Shown one piece after another: positions 34,021 to 41,920 of a stretch of 49,394 nt of DNA. The notes below the pieces were generated by a model. It saw only the letters and a list, made by a program, of their open reading frames with translations, was not told the DNA's origin and did not search any database. The stretch covers positions 1-49,394 of IMG/VR virus record IMGVR_UViG_3300046001_004180; one strand, given 5' to 3'. How positions within the stretch are numbered: the stretch's first letter is position 1; each line of letters starts with the position of its first letter. The DNA is from a virus. Position numbers and translations under genes: made by a program.

Positions 34021-35652
34021 TTATTTAATTTCATTGAATAAACCGGTTTTATTGTCATAATACACAACAGTTTTTCCTGAACTACCTGTTGTACGATCTT
34101 CTAATAACAACAGTTCACGTATGTTTCGTTGCTCTTCAGGGAGATTGGGGTCTTTATTCCCACAAATACCAATCATTGCATGACAGCTTCTCATCATTGC
34201 TCGTGATCCAGCGAACTGTTGAGACTGAACAGCCCCTCCTCGTTCATGCGGTGGTCCTTGATCTGGTGCTTTCAGGTGGCAGTATATATGGCAAACAACT
34301 TGCAAGTCCATAGCCAGTTGAGCTAACTCTTGTGACATCTTCTGCAACAAAGTGTTCGCATCAGCAGGGTTATACGCATTACTTAACGTAGTGATTGGAT
34401 CAATAAAGATTGCCTTACATCCCTCGTTAGCAGCTTGTCGTATATCTGCCTTTAGAACATCCCAGCTAAGCTCTTGATAGAGGTTGAGCATAAACAAGCT
34501 GTCTTCTACTAAAGGAACACCCTTATCGAAAGCATCAAAATCAAAAGGAATATTAGGATCATGGAAGATTTTACCAACCATCTTACCAACCACCCCTTGA
34601 AGCGTACGGGCATTACTCTCCTCGGTCTTAACTACAAACACCTTCCACTTATGCTCTTTTATATTCCAAGCAGCCAAGTCATCAAGGAAGGCACTCTTAC
34701 CCATCTTAACACCTGCCCCCCAATAAACACACTCACCAAGTCGTTGACCTCTTGTAAGTTTTGTAAGCCCTTCATATGGATAAGAAAACCCCCATTCTGC
34801 CTCTTTTCTTGCTGCATCAACTACAGAGGAGCCTGACACCAACCTAGTGTTCTTAGGCTTCTGTGCATTAAATGTACAAGCATTGTAAGCAGCTTTATTA
34901 CGTCCTTGCATTAGGCATTCATTAGCATCTTTAGCGGGAAGCTTAGCAACAACTGCATCTGGGATTACCAACATGGTGTCGTCTATAGCTTTCTGCCCTG
35001 CTACATCATTATCAAATACTAATACAACTTCTTTAAAATGCTCACGAATACTCTTGAGACAACGAGAAATATCCCTACTAGCACTTCCTGCACCATGAGG
35101 TAGGCTAACAATAGAAGGATTAAAGGCAGCATAAGCAGTGCCTTTGTTATGATCTTTGAATATCTGATATAACGAGGCTGCGTCAAGTTCACCTTCAGTG
35201 ATGTATAGACGCTTAGCACCAACTGCAATAGCTTGTTGCCAACCAAATAAATCAACATCTTTCTGATCGCCTATGCTCCACATCTGTTTAGATTCGATTA
35301 CACGGGCCTTGTAGCCCACAATATCACCACCCTGTGTGTATGGGTAGTAATGCACCTCCGGTGTCTCTCCGTCCGTCTCAGACACCCCTATCTTGATATT
35401 GAAATACTCAAGAGTTTCTTTTGTAAGCTTACGATCAGGGAGGGCTAAGGTTTGATACTCCGTAATAGCATCAACTTCCTTAGCCATCTCCTCTTTACTC
35501 TTACGTAAACGAACAGGTTTGTAATCAGCAGGTTTATCTTTATACGGATCGGGTATGTATTTATTTGTAGCAAAATCATATCCATCATATGTCCCGTCCT
35601 CTTTAAGGAATATCTGAACACTTCCTATCTTCTCAACACATATACCGGACAT
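34021..35652 (-). CDS. Primase-helicase (TOPRIM plus DnaB-like, T7 gp4-type) with degenerate zinc domain
   Basis: A 543-residue fusion. The primase part has TOPRIM motifs ITEGELDA and VVLVFDNDVAG. The helicase part has Walker A GVKMGKSAF, Walker B-like CKAIFIDPIT, and a C-terminal Arg-finger region (SQQFAGSRAMMRSCHAMIGI). The N-terminal 40 residues keep the beta-ribbon look of the gp4 zinc domain (VQIFLKEDGTYDGYDFATNK), but only Cys5 of the four zinc cysteines remains. AAAGGATATT before ATG 35652 supports this start, so the loss is not due to a wrong start. It unwinds DNA and makes primers at the fork. Confidence 0.93.
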   Translation of the reverse strand: MSGICVEKIGSVQIFLKEDGTYDGYDFATNKYIPDPYKDKPADYKPVRLRKSKEEMAKEVDAITEYQTLALPDRKLTKETLEYFNIKIGVSETDGETPEVHYYPYTQGGDIVGYKARVIESKQMWSIGDQKDVDLFGWQQAIAVGAKRLYITEGELDAASLYQIFKDHNKGTAYAAFNPSIVSLPHGAGSASRDISRCLKSIREHFKEVVLVFDNDVAGQKAIDDTMLVIPDAVVAKLPAKDANECLMQGRNKAAYNACTFNAQKPKNTRLVSGSSVVDAARKEAEWGFSYPYEGLTKLTRGQRLGECVYWGAGVKMGKSAFLDDLAAWNIKEHKWKVFVVKTEESNARTLQGVVGKMVGKIFHDPNIPFDFDAFDKGVPLVEDSLFMLNLYQELSWDVLKADIRQAANEGCKAIFIDPITTLSNAYNPADANTLLQKMSQELAQLAMDLQVVCHIYCHLKAPDQGPPHERGGAVQSQQFAGSRAMMRSCHAMIGICGNKDPNLPEEQRNIRELLLLEDRTTGSSGKTVVYYDNKTGLFNEIK

Positions 35653-35670
35653 AATATCCTTTCTTTATGT

Positions 35671-35877
35671 TCATTTCGCTTCCTCCACTTCATGTACCAA
35701 CTCGGCAAGTTCATTTTTCTTTACGAACGCATCAAAATGGATTGCTGGCATGTATCTGATAAGCATGGAAATGTATAGCGTCTTCTCATGCTTGCGTAAG
35801 TATTGCCCCATAATTGTTAGTTGAAATACTGCTTCTTCCACAATCACTTCGCCACGCTGTTCTTGTGTTAGTTTCAT
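35671..35877 (-). CDS. Hypothetical protein, 68 aa
   Basis: A short helical protein (RGEVIVEEAVFQLTIMGQYL, FVKKNELAELVHEVEEA) coupled to the upstream zinc-finger gene by a four-base overlap. It belongs to a block of three accessory genes. Unknown function. Confidence 0.55.
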   Translation of the reverse strand: MKLTQEQRGEVIVEEAVFQLTIMGQYLRKHEKTLYISMLIRYMPAIHFDAFVKKNELAELVHEVEEAK

Positions 35878-36245
35878 TCTGCACTCCCTTTCAAAGCTCG
35901 TATGTTCTCAGCGCACATTACAAGTATGTCACCCTCTTCGGTGTATTCAGAATGTGCTTCAATCTCTTGTGCAGCCTCCTCAATAGCATCGTTACGAACA
36001 AGGACTGACTCACGCACCAACTGATCGCACTCCTGTTGCAACTTGTCGCGCTCTAGCTGCTCAATGCGGTCTGAATGCTGCGCTAGTGCTGCTGACTCAC
36101 GAAGTCTGATAGCTTTTAGTTCTACCGATTCCATAGTCACAGCATAGTTACATACATGACATAATGGGATTGAAGATGACGCAGGACTTGCTCCTCCCGC
36201 CCCACAGACAGGACATTCGTACCGTATCCTTTTATCGTTGCTCAT
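35874..36245 (-). CDS. Zinc-finger / coiled-coil accessory protein, 123 aa
   Basis: The N-terminus has a four-Cys zinc finger (YECPVCGAGG ... IPLCHVCNY). A long Glu/Arg/Gln coiled coil follows (HSDRIEQLERDKLQQECDQL) and then a Glu-rich C-terminus. Similar proteins occur in the accessory regions of enterobacterial temperate phages. The text of the gene uses more GC-rich codons than the core genes, suggesting transfer. One speculative possibility is that it supplies the zinc finger missing from the primase. Confidence 0.6.
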   Translation of the reverse strand: MSNDKRIRYECPVCGAGGASPASSSIPLCHVCNYAVTMESVELKAIRLRESAALAQHSDRIEQLERDKLQQECDQLVRESVLVRNDAIEEAAQEIEAHSEYTEEGDILVMCAENIRALKGSAE

Positions 36246-36700
36246 GCTTTCTCCTCCACAGTGATTTTGCTGCCTTCAATTTTGCAAAGAATAGAGCTGC
36301 GATATGCAAGGGTCACATCCTCGCCTCTCAGATAGAACATATCTGTCGACCTGATTCTTCCTGATTCTGTCTTATAAGCCCACTGCCACATATCAACAGT
36401 TTTTGGCTTTGGCTTCTTGCGGTATATGGAAGATCGAAACCACTCGCATCCACCGCAGCAGTCGCGCCAAGTGTTTGATGACCCAAGATACTGCCACTCA
36501 ATACTTGGGTCAGCTTTCGCCTCGTCCATCAGTGCTTGATGTGGGTGTGGGTCAGGCTTGATGCGGTATTGACTTGGTGGTAGGCTGAAACTCAGATCAG
36601 TCTCATATATCCATACACCACTACAGTTCTTTTCAATAAGTTTACCCTCTGCCATCGCTTGTACCAGTGACAGGTATAAATGTGCGTTGTCTTTATTCAT
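36242..36700 (-). CDS. Phage accessory protein, 152 aa (lambdoid-type small protein)
   Basis: It contains YLSLVQAMAEGKLIEKNCSG and LPPSQYRIKPDPHPHQALM, a style common in small genes of enterobacterial phages. A repeat of W/C-rich beta segments follows (IEWQYLGSSNTWRDCCGGCE). ATGA overlaps on both sides place it in the amidoligase operon tail. Function is unknown. Base composition differs from that of the flanking genes. Confidence 0.6.
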   Translation of the reverse strand: MNKDNAHLYLSLVQAMAEGKLIEKNCSGVWIYETDLSFSLPPSQYRIKPDPHPHQALMDEAKADPSIEWQYLGSSNTWRDCCGGCEWFRSSIYRKKPKPKTVDMWQWAYKTESGRIRSTDMFYLRGEDVTLAYRSSILCKIEGSKITVEEKA

Positions 36701-37491
36701 TCAATACCCCTAAATTGATAAGGCAGGTCAATAGATAGCGAATAACTTAATGCAATATCCTGAGACATTTTAGGGTAGACAAAGCTCTTAGCTAAATCCC
36801 CTAACACAATCGTCATAAGCTCTTTATGCGTATGCTTCTCATATAACGCCTCTACATCAATAGGTGTCTTATCACGAGAGAATTCACGTATAGCAACAAG
36901 AGCTTTAATCCAGATAGAAAGAACATCTGTGTCTAATGTCCCTCGCATACCTCTAAACTCTAGGCTTCCAAACTTACAGGTAGCATAGATATTAAGAGCT
37001 GCATACCTCACTGCATCTTGTACAATATTCCTAAAACCATCTCTGATTCTGAACAAATTATAGAAATTACCAATAACCCCCTCAGCATCCCTAGCACGTA
37101 AGCAAAAGCGGTTTCCTTTACGCTCTTTACCACAGAAAGACATAAGAGGTTCTTCAAGAAGCAGGTATGTATAAAGGAAGCTCAAATATTCATTATACGT
37201 TAAATCTGTTACATTAACATGCACATGAACAGATGTTCTGAAAGAGAAATCAAGCAAACTACCTGCATCAGAAAGTTCTTGCTTTAATCCTATGATAGCG
37301 GCAATGGCTTCATTTTGCTCTAACGGTTTGGCTAAGATATATTCCTTATTCTCTCCACGTAAAGAACCATCAACTGTTGTACTCCATAATGGATTAGCTG
37401 AAGTGATTAGGTTTGTCCCTTCCACCTCAATCTCTACACCTACATCGCCCTCAACTGGAGCTATTCTCAATATCTCATGCAGCTTTTTCAT
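36697..37491 (-). CDS. Amidoligase (COOH-NH2 ligase, glutamine-synthetase-like fold)
   Basis: A 264-residue enzyme with the amidoligase signature: GVEIEVEG (metal-binding acidic strand), VDGSLRGENKEYIL, SVHVHVNV (His pair) and FGSLEFRGMRGTLDTD (Arg and Glu on the last core strand). The family forms amide or peptide bonds using ATP. It is the second ligase of the cluster and is paired with the type-2 ligase at 38079-38873. Its substrate is unknown: cell-wall peptides, a phage peptide or small molecules are possible. The start overlaps the 200-residue gene upstream by 17 bases. Confidence 0.85.
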   Translation of the reverse strand: MKKLHEILRIAPVEGDVGVEIEVEGTNLITSANPLWSTTVDGSLRGENKEYILAKPLEQNEAIAAIIGLKQELSDAGSLLDFSFRTSVHVHVNVTDLTYNEYLSFLYTYLLLEEPLMSFCGKERKGNRFCLRARDAEGVIGNFYNLFRIRDGFRNIVQDAVRYAALNIYATCKFGSLEFRGMRGTLDTDVLSIWIKALVAIREFSRDKTPIDVEALYEKHTHKELMTIVLGDLAKSFVYPKMSQDIALSYSLSIDLPYQFRGIE

Positions 37492-38077
37492 CTGTATTCC
37501 TAAATAGTTTAGCTAAATGCCTATGCCCTTCATTAAACTGTATATCTGCTACAGTTCCCCTAACAAGCATACGGCTCTTACCTACATTCACATTCTTGTA
37601 ATACACAGCACCAGATTCGTGTATGGCAAATTGTTTATCAAATGCACATATGCCACCAAAGGTTTTAACCTGAGTGCAAGCTTGCTTGAATGTAGGATAG
37701 GTGTCTAAGATTGCCTTACCTACCTCAGGGGATGTTAAAGCCCTAACCCCTGCCATAAGAGCTTGAACATCCACCTTGAAATCTATATTAGGGAGGGAAA
37801 CAGTTGTATTCCCTCTATTCAATCCCATAAAGAACTTACGAAAGGGATTACGTGTAAGGTATGCACAATACAGCCCTATGTTGACATACCCAAGCCTACG
37901 TAATGGAGAGGAGAACGCTTTTAATGTAAACACCGCCTCTCCTGTTTTCTGTGTAAGAAGGTCAGTGTATAACACCAACCCCTTAGGTGTAACTGTTTGT
38001 ATATATACAGGCTTATTCTTATACATTACAACACAGTTTACAAAATCTCTTACTAAATCTTTGTATGGAATTTCCAT
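37475..38077 (-). CDS. Conserved protein of the amidoligase cluster, 200 aa
   Basis: It lies between two amidoligase genes with one base to the upstream stop and a 17-base overlap downstream. The protein mixes beta strands and helices (YIQTVTPKGLVLYTDLL, NIDFKVDVQALMAGVRAL, GGICAFDKQFAIHESGAVYY). I do not recognise a catalytic motif. Its position suggests it is either the modified substrate, a carrier or a structural partner of the ligases. Confidence 0.65.
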   Translation of the reverse strand: MEIPYKDLVRDFVNCVVMYKNKPVYIQTVTPKGLVLYTDLLTQKTGEAVFTLKAFSSPLRRLGYVNIGLYCAYLTRNPFRKFFMGLNRGNTTVSLPNIDFKVDVQALMAGVRALTSPEVGKAILDTYPTFKQACTQVKTFGGICAFDKQFAIHESGAVYYKNVNVGKSRMLVRGTVADIQFNEGHRHLAKLFRNTDEKAA

Positions 38078-38078
38078 A

Positions 38079-38873
38079 TTATCCTCGGCATATCTCTAGT
38101 TTTTCCGATTTAATTATGGACATAGCAGCTTTTACATCACTATTATTAATGATGTCTTGTATGTCCCCGTATTTCTCAGAGAGGATGTTGCCTTCCATAA
38201 CAGAGGTAACAGCTTTCTGTGTGGCACGATATACCCATGCCATTAATTCTTTGCTATTCAACCAAGCGTTAGAGAGAGTGCGATACTCCACACCATAGCT
38301 CTTAGGGCGATATGCACCTGCCTTGCCATACATTGTACGACGACGTGTATTGTCATCATAGATTAAACTAGGCAATCCAAGATAGAAATCACATTGACGA
38401 GCGATAAGCTCACAGTCATTGAGATGACTAGCATCTAGGATGTCCTTACCATCTGCCCATCCGATATGTACATGCCCACTAGCGGTACGCATAGGGAGAT
38501 TACCATCAGGACGGGGGTTTGCTAAGCTATTCCATGCGTTAAAATCAGGGTCGCATCCAAGCTCTAAGGCTTCCTTAGGTTGAGATGAAAGATATTCCAA
38601 GGAGAAATCTGCTACAGGGGTAGCCACCACTTCATACGTAGGAACCATCGCCTTAATCGTAGCAAACACTTGCTGTACATTAAGAACAAACTCTTCTTCT
38701 GAATGAGCAGGGTCAATATTAAACTCCAGTGCCATACCGTCCACCTGAACAGCTCCATAAGGAACCTTCTGAGGATTCTTCTTATCCCCTTTAATCAGGT
38801 TATGAGCTGAAAGGAACACACCATTTTGTTTAACAAAGATTTCTGGATCGCAACCAACTAAGATTTTAGACAT
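38079..38873 (-). CDS. phiEco32-like COOH-NH2 ligase, type 2
   Basis: This 264-residue protein has an almost textbook set of motifs: LVGCDPEIFVKQNG, VQVDGMALEFNIDPA, TASGHVHIGWADG, RRTMYGKAGAYRPKSYGVEYRTLS. The acidic and His residues bind Mg-ATP and the Arg/Tyr end closes the active site, as in the glutamine-synthetase fold. In phiEco32 and relatives it occurs with the same ATP-grasp, GAT-II and hydrolase partners. The reaction is presumed to be ATP-dependent amide formation. Confidence 0.93.
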   Translation of the reverse strand: MSKILVGCDPEIFVKQNGVFLSAHNLIKGDKKNPQKVPYGAVQVDGMALEFNIDPAHSEEEFVLNVQQVFATIKAMVPTYEVVATPVADFSLEYLSSQPKEALELGCDPDFNAWNSLANPRPDGNLPMRTASGHVHIGWADGKDILDASHLNDCELIARQCDFYLGLPSLIYDDNTRRRTMYGKAGAYRPKSYGVEYRTLSNAWLNSKELMAWVYRATQKAVTSVMEGNILSEKYGDIQDIINNSDVKAAMSIIKSEKLEICRG

Positions 38874-38900
38874 TTTAAAGCTCCATTTATTTAAGATTTA

Positions 38901-39308
38901 TTACATTAATATTTCTGGTATTTCAACTTCATAACCCAACTTACTAGCTACATAGCAGCGCATTGCTGCGATTAATGCAGTTTCCCCGTTACTAAAGCAG
39001 TCTGAACCATCTTCTTCAAAGAGTTTATCTCGAAAGTAGGCAGACCACAGGCCCTGCACTATGTTATTGGGGTCAGTTGGGTCAACTTGGACACTAATAC
39101 CCTCACGCTCAATGATCGGGCCACCTTGCGCCCAACTGGTAGATGGGTGCCACGGCATCCACAAGTCCCAATGGTCTGGTAGCTCTTCACCATCTTCAGT
39201 GCGGCCTCGCACCTCCAGTCCACCTCCATGGTTAAAACTTATCTTACGGTTGTCACACTTCGCCACTGCCCAATCAAGCGCAGCGCCTTTCAGTTCTGAT
39301 GTTTTCAT
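38901..39308 (-). CDS. DUF2591 (NinX-type) phage accessory protein
   Basis: A 135-residue protein beginning MKTSELKGAALDWAVAKC, with PSTSWAQGGPIIEREGI and a C-terminal ALIAAMRCYVASKLGYEVEI. These are strong family features of the DUF2591/NinX proteins common in lambdoid enterobacterial phages. It interrupts the amidoligase cluster and has more GC-rich codons, so it is probably a recent insertion. ATG 39308 overlaps the GAT-II stop (ATGA); a longer reading to 39365 is inside the GAT-II gene. Confidence 0.85.
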   Translation of the reverse strand: MKTSELKGAALDWAVAKCDNRKISFNHGGGLEVRGRTEDGEELPDHWDLWMPWHPSTSWAQGGPIIEREGISVQVDPTDPNNIVQGLWSAYFRDKLFEEDGSDCFSNGETALIAAMRCYVASKLGYEVEIPEILM

Positions 39309-40606
39309 TTTAGATTCACATACTGCGTTATAAGACGATCTGTTGCACAAGATGAACAAAGGCACTCACCTCCTGTTGTAAAACGATTTGCTCTGTTAGG
39401 GTCAAGCTCATCATTACAATATGCACATATTGAATAGAGCTTTCTCCAATCACTTTCTGAGCGAGGGTAGCCATTAGCATCCTCATACGTAACATTACCA
39501 ACACGTTTAACTGTCCAAGGATTAACCTTGTAATAGCTTCCCTTGTTAGATACGGATACGTGGCTTCCTATGTCACATACCACTTCATCACCAATAGCTT
39601 TTTCTAAAGCTTTATCCTCAGCTCGTAAGTAGCAACGAATACTAACAAACGGATTTGCTGGATCAAAAAGAACAATGAAGGTAGCACCGTTAATGTCCTT
39701 TTCTGATGACAAGATTTCTAAGCGCAAATTCTTGGATTTTACGTAGTTGTAATCTACAGCTACTACCAATGTCTTTTTTACCTCACCTACGACAGGAGGA
39801 TTAGTGGTAACTTGTGTCGTAGGGGGTGTAAAATGATTAACATGCACCGGTGCAATATACACAGGAGCAGCACATCGCTTGGTTACAGGCTTAGACATAA
39901 TGCCTTTGTCTGCTATATGCACTGAATGATGCACATCTACATCGGTAAGGAATATCGGTGTATGTTTAATACCATTACGCCCCAATGCACCCTCTAACAT
40001 CCAAGGTTCTGATGCCCAGAACAACACTTGAGCATCCTCAGAACGACACATATATAATGGACGTTCTTTGTTACGTAGGAAGTTTAATGTCTGTTCAAGC
40101 TTATCCCACCACACTAAGCTCCAAGCATTAGCAGGAAAGCCTAATTTGCTAATAGCATCTTGAACACCCTTCTCCTCTATATGGTGATAGAGATTTTCAC
40201 TATCCACTTTATAATCAGAGGCATTCATCAGGGCATGCTTTGATGATAGCGTGCCATTGTGTACACCCACCAATGTATCAAACTCAAAAGGATGAGCACT
40301 GGCACGTGTTACACCACCCATGGTGGCATAGCGATTATGCCCGATAAGCACCTTATTACTCTGATCTAAGGCTTTATTATATTTGTTGCTATACAACAGA
40401 GCAAAAGGATCACCAAGCTCTTTAACCACCTTTACATTGCTTGTATGAGCATTTACAAATGCAACACCTGTACTATCTTCTCCACGTAGAGAATCTAATA
40501 CAAGAAGTTGACTCATTACTTTACGGTGAATTGGTAGAAGGTTACCAGCCATACCTGTAATTCCGCAAATGATAAAATCTCCATTTTTCCTAATGACAAA
40601 AGTCAT
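39305..40606 (-). CDS. Class II (Ntn) glutamine amidotransferase, phiEco32-type cluster
   Basis: GAT-II enzymes release ammonia from glutamine with an N-terminal Cys. Conserved pieces are CGITGMAG (nucleophile), LDSLRGEDSTGVAF, GHNRYATMGG, SAHPF and GVHNGTL. About 200 extra residues follow the Ntn domain, ending in a zinc-like CAYCND ... CLCSSC pair. The annotated ATG at 40606 places the Cys at residue 14, has no ribosome site and lies in a hairpin (AATGACTTTTGTCATT). An ATT at 40570, with GGAG eight bases upstream, would make it Cys2. Propeptide removal, as in Bacillus PurF, is the alternative. Confidence 0.9.
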   Translation of the reverse strand: MTFVIRKNGDFIICGITGMAGNLLPIHRKVMSQLLVLDSLRGEDSTGVAFVNAHTSNVKVVKELGDPFALLYSNKYNKALDQSNKVLIGHNRYATMGGVTRASAHPFEFDTLVGVHNGTLSSKHALMNASDYKVDSENLYHHIEEKGVQDAISKLGFPANAWSLVWWDKLEQTLNFLRNKERPLYMCRSEDAQVLFWASEPWMLEGALGRNGIKHTPIFLTDVDVHHSVHIADKGIMSKPVTKRCAAPVYIAPVHVNHFTPPTTQVTTNPPVVGEVKKTLVVAVDYNYVKSKNLRLEILSSEKDINGATFIVLFDPANPFVSIRCYLRAEDKALEKAIGDEVVCDIGSHVSVSNKGSYYKVNPWTVKRVGNVTYEDANGYPRSESDWRKLYSICAYCNDELDPNRANRFTTGGECLCSSCATDRLITQYVNLK

Positions 40607-40613
40607 TAATTAA

Positions 40614-41300
40614 TTAATTACGTAATTTCTTTACAATTGCCTTAGCCACATCATCTGTGAGCACAGGGCCGCTATTAGCCTCTAAGATAAGCACCTTACC
40701 ACGCTTATTAGCAAGCACATCAAACCCTACAAAGTCGATATTGAGAGCCTTAGCTGCCTTTAAAGCCATTGAATCAATATCCTCAAAGCCTCGCTTGAGC
40801 ATCTTAGTAAACTCCCAATCGCCATTGTCATCTATATCTTTACGATAACGCCCGATAACAGCCCCTTGGAATACAACCACACGGTATTCGCATTTGTGAT
40901 GGAAATACTTAGTGTATAAAGGGCATTCAGGAAGCTCTTCTCCCTGATATACATACGTCATACCCTTGTTAGCTTTCCCTGCAAGCTTCTCACGGCATAC
41001 AACAACATCCCATTCAACCGTATCAGCAGGGTTTGTTGTCCATTCTACAGTGGGAATATTGGCAGCATTCAGAGCTTTGAATGTCTCCACCTTATCTATA
41101 CATGCTAGAATCGAATTGGAGAGGTTTAAACGCCTCTTGTGGGCTGTTCCAGCACTACACCCATAGGAGAGTAGCAGGTCATACTCTGTGAAGTCTCTAC
41201 GCCCCGTTAAAGAGATGTTATTAGCATCTGCTCCTAATGCCTTAGCAAGAGCCTTAGCACTCTTGTTGCAGTGCTTTGAATACATTACACAGATTTTCAT
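40614..41300 (-). CDS. ATP-grasp ligase of the amidoligase cluster
   Basis: A 228-residue enzyme with the ATP-grasp C-terminal core: KYFHHKCEYRVVVFQGAVIG and FVGFDVLANKRGKVLILEANSGP, where Asp, Glu and Asn bind Mg-ATP. The N-terminal domain begins KICVMYSKHCNKSAKALAKAL. ATP-grasp enzymes join a carboxylate to an amine through an acyl phosphate. It is coupled to the hydrolase gene upstream (stop and start meet at 41300) and followed by the amidotransferase, so ammonia or an amino group may be handed from one to the other. Confidence 0.88.
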   Translation of the reverse strand: MKICVMYSKHCNKSAKALAKALGADANNISLTGRRDFTEYDLLLSYGCSAGTAHKRRLNLSNSILACIDKVETFKALNAANIPTVEWTTNPADTVEWDVVVCREKLAGKANKGMTYVYQGEELPECPLYTKYFHHKCEYRVVVFQGAVIGRYRKDIDDNGDWEFTKMLKRGFEDIDSMALKAAKALNIDFVGFDVLANKRGKVLILEANSGPVLTDDVAKAIVKKLRN

Positions 41301-41920
41301 CAGCTCATCCCCAGTTTTCGTGATAGCAACTCTTTAAAATACTTAGTCATACCTGCATACTCACCACCCATCATTTCAGGGTGAGGCTGAAAGCATAAGC
41401 TCTTGGTGTGCTCATAGAACACCACCTCAATATCCTCAGTTGAGACATCCTTCTTAGCCACTTGCCCATCCATCCACTCCCTAGTACCACCAAGGGTGCT
41501 AGAAGCCACTAGGAAGCCCTTAGGAGAGGGCATCATCATCTGGTGGTGGGTACTACTCACCCACACTGTCTCGCCTGTCTCAAGGTCTGTAATCGAATGA
41601 GAACGTGTATGCTCAGATACATGCTGATACATACGTCCACCAGACATAACATTAAGGAACTGTGCTCCACGGCAGATACCCACCATTGGGATGCCCTTAT
41701 CTAGGGCACTCTTGAACACCATAGCTTCAATCTGATCTCGCTTCCATGAGCTATATGTATGCTTGTGAGGAGAATCACCATACAATGAAGGGGTTACATC
41801 TTCACCACCAGTGAAGCAAACCAAATCTGCATTAGCAAACGTATCTGTAACAGCAAAACCTATCTCCAAGAACAGGCGCTTGTATGCCCCATCACGATTT
41901 ACAATATATACATTTTTCAT
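41300..41920 (-). CDS. Class I glutamine amidotransferase-like / gamma-glutamyl hydrolase (peptidase C26)
   Basis: The 206-residue protein has the class I triad: nucleophile Cys in VGICRGAQFLNVMSGG, and His-x-Glu in CFQPHPEMMGG. ADLVCFTGGEDVTPSLYG near the start and SSTHHQMM are typical of C26 gamma-glutamyl hydrolases that cleave gamma-linked peptides. In this cluster it could trim or recycle the product of the ligases. It shares an ATGA overlap with the upstream gene. Confidence 0.9.
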   Translation of the reverse strand: MKNVYIVNRDGAYKRLFLEIGFAVTDTFANADLVCFTGGEDVTPSLYGDSPHKHTYSSWKRDQIEAMVFKSALDKGIPMVGICRGAQFLNVMSGGRMYQHVSEHTRSHSITDLETGETVWVSSTHHQMMMPSPKGFLVASSTLGGTREWMDGQVAKKDVSTEDIEVVFYEHTKSLCFQPHPEMMGGEYAGMTKYFKELLSRKLGMS

